A DNA stretch of 64,000 bases from Mycolicibacter heraklionensis (lineage in GTDB: Bacteria; Actinomycetota; Actinomycetes; Mycobacteriales; Mycobacteriaceae). The position numbers and the translations under genes were made by a program. Positions 7,675-17,149 of the stretch are shown in pieces. The DNA lies in assembly GCF_019645815.1 (NCBI RefSeq), contig NZ_CP080997.1, positions 4,592,880 through 4,656,879 of the forward strand, written 5' to 3'. Positions within the stretch are counted from its first letter, which is position 1, and the number at the start of each line of letters is the position of its first letter. The notes under the pieces are model-generated. The model was not told the origin of the DNA and did not search any database. It worked only from the letters and a program-made list of their open reading frames with translations.

Positions 7675-10002
7675 ATGGACGTCGTCCTCGGTGTGGCACT
7701 TGCGTCGAGCGCACCCACCACCATCCACACCGTGCTGGTCTGCGGAGAACGCGGGGACGGCGTCACGCTGGAAGAGCGCAGCATTGACGTGCCGACCGAC
7801 GACTCCGTCGAGTTCGCCGCCGTCGACGCGTTGATCGCGGCGATCCTGCGGGCCCGCGACGCCGCGGACTCAGCGGGTCTGCACCTGGTCTCGACCGGAG
7901 TGACGGTGACGGATCCCCTCGACGCGGCGGCAGTGAGTTCACGGCTTTCCAGCGGCGCCCTCGAGGGCCTGGAAAACGTCGCCCTTGTCTCTCCGGTGCT
8001 CGCGGCGGCAAGCCTGGCCCACAACCTGGGGCAGACGGTCGGCTGCGACCAGATGGGGCTGCTGTCCGTCGAGTCGGCGACCGCGACGCTGGCCATGGTG
8101 GACTGCACCGACGGCACCGTCACCCGGATCTTTCGTCAAGCCCTCGATAACGGCGACGCCACCGCCGCGGTCGACACCGTCGCCGATCGGCTCAACGCCG
8201 CCGAGACGTCTCCGGACGGACTGTTCCTGATCTGCTCCGAGGGCGATTCGACCGCGCTGCGGCCGCGGCTGGAGGCGACGGTCGACCCCGAGGTGTGTGA
8301 GCCCGCGGAGCCGCACGCCGCCCTGGCCCGCGGTGCGGCACTGGCGTCTGCCCGCCTGGTCGGCGTCGACGCGGAGTCCGCCGCGCTGGCCTATACGCAA
8401 GAACCCGCATCCGGCGCTTTAGGCCCCTGCTACTACGACATCCCCGGCTTCGACCCCGGTCTCGGAGCCGACGATCTGGCCTACAGCGCGGTGCCCGACG
8501 ACGAGGCCGAAGCAGCCACCGAGATCTTCGCCCCGGTGGGTCAGCCGCCCCGGCGCCCGTTGCTGGTGGCCGGTGCGGCGCTGGCGTCGGCCACCTTCGC
8601 TGCGGCCTCGGCGCTGATGGTGGCCATGACGCTGGACATCACCCCCAACCTGGTCGCGTTGCGTCCGGAATTGGGGCGAGCGCTGACCATCCCCCACCGG
8701 GCTCCCAACCTTCAGGTGCCCGCCACGGAGCCGTCCGGGGGACAACCGCCGGTGATGGGGCAGGTACCTGCGGACTCGATACCGCTGCCGCCGTTGAACC
8801 TCCCCTCGGCGCCCGATCTCCCGGCGGCGGTGCCGGTAGGAGCCCCGGCGCCCGCTCTGCCGGCACCGGTGCCGCTGGCGGCCGGGGCAGGCACTGGGCC
8901 ACTGTTTGTTCCCGCCCCGGTCTTCGGCCCGCCGTTGCCCCTGCAACCCCCGGCGGCGCACGCCCCATCGCCCTTCGTCGTGGCGCCGCTTCCGCGGCCG
9001 GCCCCACACCGGCCCGTCCTTGCGGGGTTGCCTGATCTGTCATTCCTGTTGGGGTTGCCCGGGAAGAAGCCGGCGGCCCCTGCTCCGCCGGTGGTCAAGC
9101 CTCAACCGCCCGACGTCAAGCCCGACCCTCCCGTGGTCAATCCGAAGCCGCCGGTCGAGCTCCCCAATCCCCCGGTCGTGAAACCCATTCCGCCGATCGT
9201 CAAGCCGCACCCGCCGGTCGAGCTCCCCGATCCCCCGGTCGTCAAGCCCAATCCCCCGGTGATCAAACCCATTCCGCCGGTGATCAAGCCGAATCCCCCA
9301 GTGGTCAAACCAGATCCCCCGGTGATCAAGCCCAATCCCCCGGTCGTCAAACCTGACCTCCCGGTGATCAACCCGAACCCCCCGGTGGTGAAAGTGCCGG
9401 ATCCACCGGTTCAGGTCCCGGAACTTCCCGCCGTCAACCCCAACCCGGGCATTCAGCTGCCTGAGCTGCCGGTCAAGGTTCCCGACGCACCCGCAGTCAA
9501 CCCCAACCCGGGAATCCAACTGCCGAATCTGCCGATCCAGCTGCCGAATTCAGGCCCTCCGGCCGGACTTCCGGTTCCCCAGGCGCCGGTCATGCCGTCA
9601 CTACCCGCACCCCAGGCGCCCCCGCTGCCGGCGTTCACCGCACCCCAGGCGCCGTCCCTGCCGGCGTTCACCCCACCCCAAGCGCCCTCGCTCCCATCGC
9701 TCCCGGCGCCCCAGGCACCGTCGCTGCCCTCGCTGCCCGCACCGAGCGCCCCCTCCATGCCCAACCTCGGTGGCGGCATGTTCGGCGGCGGCGGCAAGCC
9801 CGGCGGCATCTTCGGCGGCGGAGGTAACCCCGGCGGAGGACTGTTCGGCGGGGGCGGCAAGCCCGGCGGTGGCCTGTTCGGTGGAGGCGGCGGCGGTGGG
9901 CTGTTCGGCGGCGGAGGACACCGCGGTGGCGGCGGACTCTTCGGCGGCGGAGGCGGCGGCGGATTGTTCGGCGGCGGCGGCAAGGGCCTGTTCGGCCACT
10001 AG
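7675..10002 (+). CDS. DUF7159-type mycobacterial protein with Pro-rich and Gly-rich tail
   Basis: A 775-residue protein in three parts. Residues 1-~255 form a folded domain (MDVVLGVAL..., GVTVTDP, LLSVESATATLAMVD) resembling the mycobacteria-specific DUF7159 family, which looks like an actin/ASKHA-like fold. A single transmembrane helix follows at about 294-318. Beyond it lie a PPVVKP/PPVIKP repeat region (about 465-590), an APQAPSLP-type repeat, and a C-terminal ~85 residues made almost wholly of GGGGLFGGGG units. The extended tail probably lies outside the membrane. GGAGGAG is five bases before the ATG. Function is unknown; it is the first gene of the accessory region and is divergent from glpK. 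Confidence 0.7.
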   Translation: MDVVLGVALASSAPTTIHTVLVCGERGDGVTLEERSIDVPTDDSVEFAAVDALIAAILRARDAADSAGLHLVSTGVTVTDPLDAAAVSSRLSSGALEGLENVALVSPVLAAASLAHNLGQTVGCDQMGLLSVESATATLAMVDCTDGTVTRIFRQALDNGDATAAVDTVADRLNAAETSPDGLFLICSEGDSTALRPRLEATVDPEVCEPAEPHAALARGAALASARLVGVDAESAALAYTQEPASGALGPCYYDIPGFDPGLGADDLAYSAVPDDEAEAATEIFAPVGQPPRRPLLVAGAALASATFAAASALMVAMTLDITPNLVALRPELGRALTIPHRAPNLQVPATEPSGGQPPVMGQVPADSIPLPPLNLPSAPDLPAAVPVGAPAPALPAPVPLAAGAGTGPLFVPAPVFGPPLPLQPPAAHAPSPFVVAPLPRPAPHRPVLAGLPDLSFLLGLPGKKPAAPAPPVVKPQPPDVKPDPPVVNPKPPVELPNPPVVKPIPPIVKPHPPVELPDPPVVKPNPPVIKPIPPVIKPNPPVVKPDPPVIKPNPPVVKPDLPVINPNPPVVKVPDPPVQVPELPAVNPNPGIQLPELPVKVPDAPAVNPNPGIQLPNLPIQLPNSGPPAGLPVPQAPVMPSLPAPQAPPLPAFTAPQAPSLPAFTPPQAPSLPSLPAPQAPSLPSLPAPSAPSMPNLGGGMFGGGGKPGGIFGGGGNPGGGLFGGGGKPGGGLFGGGGGGGLFGGGGHRGGGGLFGGGGGGGLFGGGGKGLFGH

Positions 10003-10313
10003 CGTGTGAAGTCGGCTCACCCGCTGTCCCAACACCGCTCCACTGCGTTGCCAGTCGGAGTTCGTCGGTTATCGGACCTACTGCCCACGACGCCCTATAA
10101 TCCCAGGCAAATGGCCTGATTGTCAGCTTCATCCGGCTATCCGCACAGATCGCTGGATGTTTGCTGAGAGAAAGTCGCGCAAAGTACCATCTAGCCCGTG
10201 CATCTTCGGCGGGAATGCCGGAACAGGCAGCGCCACGATGCGGCGCCGCCGAAGCGTCGCGCGATGAGTCCGGTGCGCCGGCGACCCATCACCACTTGAG
10301 CCGCGGCCCGGCA
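10003..10313. other. 311-base intergenic region upstream of LuxR regulator 1
   Basis: No gene is recognised here. It contains a perfect -10 hexamer TATAAT (10096-10101) reading rightward, about 215 bases before the chosen start of the regulator, which implies a long 5' leader or a more upstream start (ATG at 10215 or TTG at 10161, both in frame). No conserved RNA structure was recognised. Confidence 0.5.
10096..10101 (+). promoter_or_regulatory. putative -10 box for LuxR regulator 1
   Basis: TATAAT on the plus strand in an intergenic region, a full match to the consensus -10. The region 17 bases upstream has no good -35 match. Transcription would begin near 10108. Confidence 0.4.
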
Positions 10314-13082
10314 ATGGCAAAACGAATCGTCAGTCGGCGAGCCGAAGATCACGCGCTGGTCGAATTCCTCGACACGGCGCTTCGCCGGCCATGCGCTCTG
10401 ATCATTGAGGGCGACCCGGGTATCGGTAAGACGACGCTGTGGCTGGATGCTGCGGCCCGTGCCCGTGAGCGTGGATTCCGGGTACTCACCACCCGGGCGG
10501 CTGCGGCCGAATCGGTGCTGGCCTATACGGCGCTTTCCGATCTGCTCAATGACGTCGACGACGCGATCTGGGCGGACCTTCCCGCACCGCAGCAGCAGGG
10601 CTTGGACGCGGCGCTGTTACGCAACCGCCGCGGCGCGCGCAAGGCCGACACGCGGGCGGTAGCAGCGGCTTTCGTCGCAGTTATCGGCCGGCTCGTTGAG
10701 CAAGGCCCGGTGCTGATCGCCATCGATGACCTTCAGTGGCTCGACACCTCCAGCGCCAATGTTGTGGCGTCCGCAGCGCGAAGGCTTCCTGAGGGCGCAG
10801 CGCTGGTCTGCACCACGCGCACCTCGGATGTGACATCACGGCTACAGCTCCCCAGACCCAATGATGTGTACCGCATTCGCATGCACCCGTTGACGGTTGG
10901 AGAATTACAGCAGGTTATCGCGCATCGGCTCGGCGTCAGGGCCGACCGTCCCACGCTGCTTCGGATTCACGCGATCGCCGGTGGAAATCCATTTTTCGCA
11001 TTGGAACTGGCCCGCGAAATCGGCACCAAGCGCACTGGTGCGTTGGCCTTGCCCAGCAGCCTCAGCGATCTGGTCAACGCGCGGGTGGGCCGCCTCGGCA
11101 CCGATGTTGAGGACGCACTGCTCGCGATAGCCAGCCTGCCTGATCCGACCGTACAGGTGGTGGCCCAGGCTGTCCATACCACACCCGGCCGTCTTGTCGA
11201 GTCGCTCGCAGATGCCGAAACCCAAGCGGTGGTGGCCATCGAGGGAAACCGAATCCAGTTCACCCACCCCATCCTGGCGCACGGCGTCTACAGTGGTGCC
11301 ACATCGCGGCGCCGACGCGAAATGCACAGCCGCCTAGCTGAATTGGTCGCTGAGCCCGAACTTCGTGCGCGCCACCTCGCATTGGCCGACCCAACCGGCG
11401 AACCGCAAACCCTGGACGCTCTCGACGATGCTGCCGAGATCGCACACACCAGGGGCGCTCCCGCCGCTGCGGCCGAACTGCTGGAGCTGGCGATCGGCCT
11501 GGGCGGGGACATACCTGAGCGTCGAATCCGTTCTGCCCATTACTATTTCTTGGCCGGCGATCGGCAGAGCGCCCGTCAGCTGCTGGAGGCGAACCTCGAA
11601 CGACTGTCACCCGGAAATCTGCGCGCGGAAGCCTTGAGCCAGCTGGCGATTATTCGCCTCTACGACGACGGTTTTGTAGAGGCCACCGATTTGTTGCAGC
11701 GCGCACTCGATGAGGTTGGCGACAGGATCGATCTTCGAGTCCAGGTATCGGTGACGTTGTCGTATGCGCTTTTCAACGCGGGCCGACTGCACGAGGCTGT
11801 GCTGGCTGCCGAAGACGCCGTGGCCCATGCCGAGCAGCTCGGGGAACCGCACGCTCTGAGCCAAGCGCTGAGCATGCGCACCCTGATGCACTTTCTTCGC
11901 GGCGACGGCTTCGACGATGCCACGATGGCAAGGGCACTGGCGTTGGTCGGTGGCCAGCCCCATGCGCTGATGCCGTTGCGGCCGCGGGTGCAGAACTCAC
12001 TGCTGTTGGCGTTCACCGGTCAGCTCGAACTCGCTCGCGCGCAGCTGCTGTCCATCAGACGGCAAGCCATTGAGAACGGCGAAGATGACGAACTCATCTT
12101 CGTCGCCTTCCACAGCTTCCTGGTCGACTTCTGGCTCGGAAACATCGCAGAGGCTGCTCAGCTCGCAGAGCAGACCACAGAAATAGCACTGCAACTGGGC
12201 AGCGAACTTTCGCATATCGCGGCGCTCACCGCGCGCGCGTGGCTGGACGTCTATGCCGGCCGAGAGTCTGAGGCCAGACAAGGCGTCGCGGACGCGCTGG
12301 CATCCAGCCATTCCAGCGGGACATACCGGGTGCTTCAGTGGACTATCACCGCATTGGGCTTCTTAGAGGTATCGCTGGGCAAATACGAAGCGGCGCTTGA
12401 CACTCTGAAACCACTATTGGCGGTGTTCGCAGAGTCTCCGCATTCAACCGAGATCGTCGGTGCTCTCTTCCTGCCTGACGCGGCAGAGGCGCTGATCCGG
12501 CTAGGTCGCCTCGATGACGCCGAGCCGTTGATCGACGCGTTGGAACGCAACGGCCATCGCCTCGATCGCGCCTGGATGCTGGCCGTGGGACTGCGTTGCC
12601 GAGCGATGCTGTTGGCCGCACGCGGTGACCGTGGCGCAGCCATCGCAGCAGTCGAGCTCGCCATGACCGAACACCACCGCCTGCCAATGCCCTTTGAAAT
12701 GGCCCGCACCCAGCTGCTGCTCGGCCAGCTACAGCGTCGCCTGCGCCAACGCGACACGAGCACAGCAACATTGCAGGAAGCCCAGCAGACTTTCGAGCGA
12801 CTCGGCGCGAACCTGTGGAACGATCGCGCCAAGGCCGAGCTGGCCAGGGGCAGGCCCGGCGGACGCCGCACCACCGCTGGACTCAGCGATTCCGAAGAAC
12901 GCGTTGCCGAACTCGCCGTGGCCGGGATGACCAACCGCGAAATAGCCGCTGCCATGTTCATCAGCCCCAAGACCGTCGAGGTCAACCTCAGCCGGATCTA
13001 CCACAAACTGGCCATCCGCTCGCGCGCCGAGCTCTACCAGGCACTCACATGTACGGACGCGGACCCAGTACCCAAAGAGTAG
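10314..13082 (+). CDS. LuxR-family ATPase regulator 1 (LAL type)
   Basis: A large (922-residue) regulator of the LAL class. The N-terminal ATPase module has Walker A GDPGIGKTT (about residues 29-37) and Walker B VLIAIDDLQWLD. A long helical, TPR-like middle follows, and the C-terminus has a LuxR/GerE helix-turn-helix (about 857-912: SDSEERVAELA, GMTNREIAAAMFISPKTVEVNLSRIYHKL). LAL proteins activate target genes in response to ligand and ATP binding. ATG 10314 is chosen because it leaves ~30 residues before Walker A, similar to the paralogue at 17426-20266; longer in-frame starts exist at 10215 and 10161. The paralogue lies on the opposite side of the IS element. Confidence 0.85.
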   Translation: MAKRIVSRRAEDHALVEFLDTALRRPCALIIEGDPGIGKTTLWLDAAARARERGFRVLTTRAAAAESVLAYTALSDLLNDVDDAIWADLPAPQQQGLDAALLRNRRGARKADTRAVAAAFVAVIGRLVEQGPVLIAIDDLQWLDTSSANVVASAARRLPEGAALVCTTRTSDVTSRLQLPRPNDVYRIRMHPLTVGELQQVIAHRLGVRADRPTLLRIHAIAGGNPFFALELAREIGTKRTGALALPSSLSDLVNARVGRLGTDVEDALLAIASLPDPTVQVVAQAVHTTPGRLVESLADAETQAVVAIEGNRIQFTHPILAHGVYSGATSRRRREMHSRLAELVAEPELRARHLALADPTGEPQTLDALDDAAEIAHTRGAPAAAAELLELAIGLGGDIPERRIRSAHYYFLAGDRQSARQLLEANLERLSPGNLRAEALSQLAIIRLYDDGFVEATDLLQRALDEVGDRIDLRVQVSVTLSYALFNAGRLHEAVLAAEDAVAHAEQLGEPHALSQALSMRTLMHFLRGDGFDDATMARALALVGGQPHALMPLRPRVQNSLLLAFTGQLELARAQLLSIRRQAIENGEDDELIFVAFHSFLVDFWLGNIAEAAQLAEQTTEIALQLGSELSHIAALTARAWLDVYAGRESEARQGVADALASSHSSGTYRVLQWTITALGFLEVSLGKYEAALDTLKPLLAVFAESPHSTEIVGALFLPDAAEALIRLGRLDDAEPLIDALERNGHRLDRAWMLAVGLRCRAMLLAARGDRGAAIAAVELAMTEHHRLPMPFEMARTQLLLGQLQRRLRQRDTSTATLQEAQQTFERLGANLWNDRAKAELARGRPGGRRTTAGLSDSEERVAELAVAGMTNREIAAAMFISPKTVEVNLSRIYHKLAIRSRAELYQALTCTDADPVPKE

Positions 13083-13098
13083 GTAAAACCCTGATGCC
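13070..13098 (+). promoter_or_regulatory. weak copy (D) of the shared promoter box
   Basis: This stretch overlaps the stop codon of LuxR regulator 1 and precedes the small gene at 13123. It shares AAA, GTAG and CCCTGAT blocks at the same spacing as boxes A-C (about 19 of 29 positions against box A), in the same orientation relative to its downstream gene. It is the weakest copy and may be chance. Confidence 0.35.
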
Positions 13099-13122
13099 AG
13101 TCAGCACGCGTCCCGATAGCTT

Positions 13123-13425
13123 ATGGTGATGGGCATCAACGAGGTTGGTCCACAGCGCTTCCTCGTGGAGTGGTACGGACCCCGAGCGCCTGCGTGTCCC
13201 ATCAACGAGACGGCCGGGCGCCTCAACGACGGCGCGGCATCCATCGCGGCCCACGGCGAGACCATGCGAGTCCTGATGGTGCTGGCGGTTCCGGCGGACG
13301 ATTACACGTTCGGCATCTTCATAGCTGAGTCGGCGGGAGCCGTCGCGCAGGTATGCGTCGAAGCGGGCGCACCTGCGGAACGCATCAGTGCTGCGATCGG
13401 CTGGCCGGGGACACTTGACTGTTGA
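13123..13425 (+). CDS. small DUF4242-like protein
   Basis: A 100-residue protein without signal peptide. The pattern of a polar loop (ETMRVLMVLAVPADDYTFGIF) followed by a helix with AVAQVCVEAGAPAERISAAI resembles DUF4242, a small ferredoxin-like fold family described as metal (nickel) binding in Streptomyces. The resemblance is from memory of the family pattern, not a search. It starts 40 bases after LuxR regulator 1, so co-transcription with the regulator is possible. The start could be ATG 13123 or ATG 13129. Confidence 0.5.
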   Translation: MVMGINEVGPQRFLVEWYGPRAPACPINETAGRLNDGAASIAAHGETMRVLMVLAVPADDYTFGIFIAESAGAVAQVCVEAGAPAERISAAIGWPGTLDC

Positions 13426-13446
13426 TCGGTCACCCAGGCCGGGCGG

Positions 13447-13950
13447 TCAGAAGGGCCTAACCGCCTGATCGGTTACCGACATTCCATGGCCAGTGCGATC
13501 ATTGGTGAACGTCGTGCCGACTGGGCTGGCGATGATCGTCCAGCCCTGGGCGCTATAGGTCTGACTCTCCAGGGCGACGCGGCCCGCAAGTGCGCCGAGA
13601 TCGGCGTCGACCCAATTGAATTGACCGTTCGCATTCACGCTGACAGTGTGGAATGGTCGCCCGTCGGGCTTGTTGGGCCAGTTGTCCGCTGAGGTTTGGC
13701 AGGCAACCAGCTCACTCGCGATCGAACAGCCGGTTGATCCCGATATCGTTTCGACTCTTACATATCCCTGGTCGTTCGGCGTGAGCGGGATCGCCGGTGG
13801 CGGCGGCGACTCGGACATCGAGACCAGAACGAACTCCCGTGGCGTGGTGTCGGCCGTGACCATCACCCACAAGACCGCTGCTGCGATGAGGCTGACGGCC
13901 GTCGCTACGTCGATCGCCGTATAGACGCCGCGTACTCCTAACCGACGCAT
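13447..13950 (-). CDS. single-pass membrane-anchored exported protein of unknown function
   Basis: A 167-residue protein with a short basic N-terminus (MRRLGVRG) and one hydrophobic segment at about residues 12-30, then an extracytoplasmic domain with a Cys pair (TGCSIASELVACQ) that could form a disulfide. The end TFTNDRTGHGMSVTDQAVRPF is well-formed globular sequence. The ATG at 13950 overlaps the end of the upstream gene (stop 13938) by 13 bases, so translation is coupled to the gene broken by the IS21 element; its expression may now depend on the element or be lost. I do not recognise a family. Confidence 0.65.
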   Translation of the reverse strand: MRRLGVRGVYTAIDVATAVSLIAAAVLWVMVTADTTPREFVLVSMSESPPPPAIPLTPNDQGYVRVETISGSTGCSIASELVACQTSADNWPNKPDGRPFHTVSVNANGQFNWVDADLGALAGRVALESQTYSAQGWTIIASPVGTTFTNDRTGHGMSVTDQAVRPF

Positions 13951-14537
13951 ATGTCGACCTTGGGGTCGCAGGTATTCGCGGGCGGCGCCGGCGGACGTGT
14001 CGTCGTCGACGGATTGCTGGTGGTAGATGGCGGTGACGTTGTTCGAGTCGGCGTGGTAATGGTCGTCGGCGGCGCAGTCCGAATCGGCGTCGTAATCGTC
14101 GTCGGCGGCGCAGTCCGAATCGGCGTAGTTCCCCCAGGCCCGGGCGGACGCGATGGCTTCGGAGAGTTGGGCGGTGGCGGAGCGCCAGGAGTTTGCAGGG
14201 GCGACCCGGTCGGCGGCACCTTTGAGGCCGGGATTCCGCCGGTCGGGCCGGTCCCCGCGGCGGCGTTCTGTCCCCACGTCTCCTTGCGCCGGTCCGGAGT
14301 GACACACACACCGTCACCCTCGAATGCCTCGCGCCACACGTATCCGGGCTTGCAGGTGAGGGGGCCATAGGCGCCGCCATTGGGCTCGCGGAGGTTGGCC
14401 GCATTGGCGTTCTCCTGCGCTACTTCGTCAGCAACTTGCTTGGTAACACACACTTGATCGCCCGGGCGCGCATTGCGTGGGACAAGGCCTTGCGGACATC
14501 CATCATTCGCGTACGCCGCCATGGGCCCGGGGACGAT
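13938..14537 (-). pseudogene. exported two-module VCV protein, main fragment, cut by IS21-type element
   Basis: This is the body of an exported protein whose signal-peptide end lies beyond the insertion element, at 17180-17230. The remaining part has two modules of the same pattern: a Cys, then G-(L/Y)-V, a VCVT-P core and a conserved EN-AA linker (GDQVCVTK and GYVWREAFEGDGVCVTPDRR), followed by a Pro/Thr-rich tail (PPTTITTPIRTAPP repeats) and a final CDPKVDICVG. Joining 14537 to 17180 gives one uninterrupted 216-residue frame beginning MRLSVFLLCC and with a likely signal peptidase site after AYA. The ATG at 14522 can still start a leaderless product, but it would not be exported. The relative at 20995-21429 has the same modules. 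Confidence 0.8.
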
Positions 14538-14563
14538 TGTCGACGGTCACGTAATTCCCCAGG
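14538..14563. repeat. left terminal inverted repeat of the IS21-type element
   Basis: Starts TGTCGACGGTCACG and matches the complement of 17150-17175 at 23 of 26 positions. It contains the first GTCACGTAATTCCCCAG copy; a second copy is at 14571-14587. Confidence 0.9.
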
Positions 14564-14632
14564 GGTAGTCGTCACGTAATTCCCCAGGTTGGGAGCTGCT
14601 GGTGGTGAGGGTAGCGGGGTTGGCGGTCGGTG

Positions 14633-15388
14633 TCAGGTGGTGGTGACTCCGGGGCGCTTGCGGGGCCGGTAGGAGGGGCCGTCCATGAGGACTTGGTGGC
14701 TGGTGTTGATCAGCCGGTCGAGCAGTGATTCGGCGACGACGGGGTTGGGGAACAGCGGGTACCAATCCTTGGGGGCGCGGTTGCTGGTCAGGATCAGCGG
14801 CTTGGCGGCGATGGCGCGGTCGGAGACCAGGTCGTAGAGGTCGTCGCTTTGGGTGGGGGTGTGCTCGCGCATGGCGAAGTCGTCGACGATGAGGACCAGG
14901 GGGCGGGTGTATTCGCGCATGCGTTGGCCGATGGTGCGGTCAGCGTGACCGCCGGCGAGGTCGGCGAGCATTCGGGAGCATTTGACGAAGCGGATGTCGC
15001 CGCCGCGTCGAGCTACTTGGTGTCCGAGTGCTTGTGCTACATGGGTTTTGCCGACTCCGACGGGTCCGTAGAGGATCACCGATTCGCCGGCGTCGAGCCA
15101 GCGCAGTGCGGCCAGATCGCGCAGCATCGCGGCGGGCAACTTGGGGCTGACGGCGAAGTCGAAGTCCTCGAAGGTGTTGGCTTGTTCGAAGCGGGCGCGC
15201 CGTATTCGCCGTGCCAGGGCGGCGGTCTCGCGGCGGGCGATTTCGTCTTCGCAGAGCACCTGCAGGAATTCCAGGTGGCCGAGTTTCCCGTCGCGGGTTT
15301 GGGCCAGGCGGGCATCGAGGGTGTCGAGCATGCCGGTCAGTTTGAGAGTCTTGAGTGCGGCACGAAGGCTGGGGTCGTGAATGGTCAT
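14633..15388 (-). CDS. istB: IS21-family helper ATPase IstB
   Basis: The 251-residue AAA+ ATPase that assists the IstA transposase in target selection and strand transfer. Walker A GPVGVGKT is at residues 108-115, Walker B LVLIVDDFA near 165-172, and the sensor-type ILTSNRAPKDW near 212-222. The N-terminal helical part (LKLTGMLDTLDARL) is typical of IstB. It lies 58 bases downstream of istA on the same strand. Length and motifs are complete. Confidence 0.95.
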   Translation of the reverse strand: MTIHDPSLRAALKTLKLTGMLDTLDARLAQTRDGKLGHLEFLQVLCEDEIARRETAALARRIRRARFEQANTFEDFDFAVSPKLPAAMLRDLAALRWLDAGESVILYGPVGVGKTHVAQALGHQVARRGGDIRFVKCSRMLADLAGGHADRTIGQRMREYTRPLVLIVDDFAMREHTPTQSDDLYDLVSDRAIAAKPLILTSNRAPKDWYPLFPNPVVAESLLDRLINTSHQVLMDGPSYRPRKRPGVTTT

Positions 15389-15446
15389 GACGGTAGTCCT
15401 TTGTTGAATCGAGTTGGCGCAGAGCAGGATTAGCGGCTAGTAAGCG

Positions 15447-17009
15447 TCAGGCGGTACGTTCGGTGTCAAAGGCGGCGGGGCCGCGCAGCAACGCCGGCAC
15501 TGCCGGGGTGGTAGGCCGCGGCGATTCCTCGCCGTATTCGGTACCGGCGGCCAGGATCCCCTTGACGGTGCGGTAGCCCGGATCGTCGATCGCCAGTGCG
15601 CGAGCACACGCCGCGTCCAGGCGGGCGTCACCGTATTTGTCGCGTAGCCGGATGATCCCCTGGATGGCCCTCAGTCGGTGGATGGCGTTGACCGCCGACA
15701 GTTCGGCGACGATCGCGACGGCACCAGGTCCGATCTGCTCGGCTTGGGTGCGACACCACGTCACGTTGCGCAGGGTATGGGCGATCTTGTTCGGCGGGTA
15801 GTGCTCGTAGTTGGTCGATCGGCCCGACAGATGCAGCACATGGGTCGCCACAACCGCATCGCTGTGGAAGATCTGCACCACATCACCTGCAGTGCGCACC
15901 AGCAGTTTCTGGCCCATCAACCGCCACGGTGCTGAGTAGAACGCTTTGCCCGACTTGACATGACAGTCCGGTGCCAGGGTGCCAACCGTGTAGGTCACGG
16001 ACTCAAATCGACGCTGCGGCAACGGCATCAGTGCATCGCGTTCCACCGCGGTGAACACCGATGCTGGCCTCTGACCGTCCAGGCCGCGGTGCTTGTGGAC
16101 GCCATAGACGTCGGTGGACCACCGCAGCGCCTCGGCCTGCATCTGCTCCAGGCTGGTGAACTCCCGCCCGGCGAAGAACGAATCCCGAATGTAGGGCATC
16201 GGCCGCTCAATGCGAGGCTTGTCTTTAGGCTTTCGTGCCCGCGCGGGGTCGATCAGGGTGCCGTAGAACGCGGCGAGCTCGGCGTAGGCCGGGTTGATCT
16301 GTGGGTCATACAGATCCGCCCGCAGCACCCCGGTTTTCAGGTTGTCGCAGACCAACCGCGCTGGAACACCATCAAAGAACTCGAATGCCGCCACGTGCGA
16401 GGCGTTCCACGAGTGCTGATCCATCCGCAGCACCGGCTGGACGAACAGGGCCCGTGAGCACGCCAGGATCATCGCGAACGCCCACACCGCCACCCGACGC
16501 CCCGCCTCCGGGTCGAACCACATGCCGAGCCTGCCGTAGTCGATCTGGGCTTCACTGCCGGGTTCGACAGCGCCCCGCGGTACAGTGGCCTTGCCTTCGA
16601 GGCGTTGTTCAGCGAAAGCTGTTGTGATGTAACGCCGCACCGTCGACTCCGACACATCGACGTGATAGTCGTCGCGTAGCCGTTGGGCGATGGTGGCCAC
16701 CGTCACTGGCGCCGCAAGCTGATCTTTGATCCACTGATGGTGCACCGCGATCAGCGGCCAGGTCAGTGCCCGTGCGGTCGGGTCGACCAGCTCAGGGAAC
16801 CACCGCGCGATCCGCGCCCGCCACAGCTCCTCGTCGAACGACCCATCAGGCGCTGGCATCAGCCCCTCGGCCAGCGCCGGGGTCAAATACTTGCGGATCG
16901 TCTTGCGGTCGATGCCCAGTGCCTCATGAATCTGCACCTGGGATCGGCCGGCGTTCCAGTGTCGGAACATCTCCACGAAGTCGGTCACGGTCCACGCTCT
17001 CCTTGCCAC
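15447..17009 (-). CDS. istA: IS21-family transposase IstA
   Basis: A DDE transposase with an N-terminal helix-turn-helix (HWNAGRSQVQIHEALGIDRKTIRKYL), a second HTH (DDYHVDVSESTVRRYI), and the rve-type catalytic core: the first Asp in the AQIDYG motif, the second in the ARLVCDNLKTGV segment, and a downstream Glu. The C-terminal Mu-like barrel follows. The first start in the frame is GTG/ATG-type at 17087, but the first ~26 residues from it are unlike the family; GTG 17009 (520 residues) or GTG 16988, which has AAGGAG upstream, are more likely. No frameshift or stop is seen. Confidence 0.93.
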   Translation of the reverse strand: MARRAWTVTDFVEMFRHWNAGRSQVQIHEALGIDRKTIRKYLTPALAEGLMPAPDGSFDEELWRARIARWFPELVDPTARALTWPLIAVHHQWIKDQLAAPVTVATIAQRLRDDYHVDVSESTVRRYITTAFAEQRLEGKATVPRGAVEPGSEAQIDYGRLGMWFDPEAGRRVAVWAFAMILACSRALFVQPVLRMDQHSWNASHVAAFEFFDGVPARLVCDNLKTGVLRADLYDPQINPAYAELAAFYGTLIDPARARKPKDKPRIERPMPYIRDSFFAGREFTSLEQMQAEALRWSTDVYGVHKHRGLDGQRPASVFTAVERDALMPLPQRRFESVTYTVGTLAPDCHVKSGKAFYSAPWRLMGQKLLVRTAGDVVQIFHSDAVVATHVLHLSGRSTNYEHYPPNKIAHTLRNVTWCRTQAEQIGPGAVAIVAELSAVNAIHRLRAIQGIIRLRDKYGDARLDAACARALAIDDPGYRTVKGILAAGTEYGEESPRPTTPAVPALLRGPAAFDTERTA

Positions 17010-17149
17010 CTCAGGCCCCTTCCAGGCCCCCGGAGCGGGGCACCTGAACGGAGCGAACCTGAGCAGCACCCCAACCCCACCCGACACACCCCGGGGTGGG
17101 GAATTACGTGACGGCAGGTGGGGAATTACGTGACGGACAACCCCTCAAA

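Noticed and set aside
9100..9390. Near-periodic DNA that could be taken for a CRISPR-like array
   Set aside because: Period follows codons of a Pro-rich protein repeat; no constant repeats with unique spacers and no cas genes.
10160..10190. Possible fifth copy of the shared promoter box near GCGCAAAGT
   Set aside because: Lacks the GTAG and CCCTGAT blocks at proper spacing.
10161..10313. Longer N-terminus of LuxR regulator 1 starting at TTG 10161
   Set aside because: Sequence before residue 52 lacks similarity to the paralogue and has no good ribosome site; ATG 10314 is preferred, though 10215 is possible.
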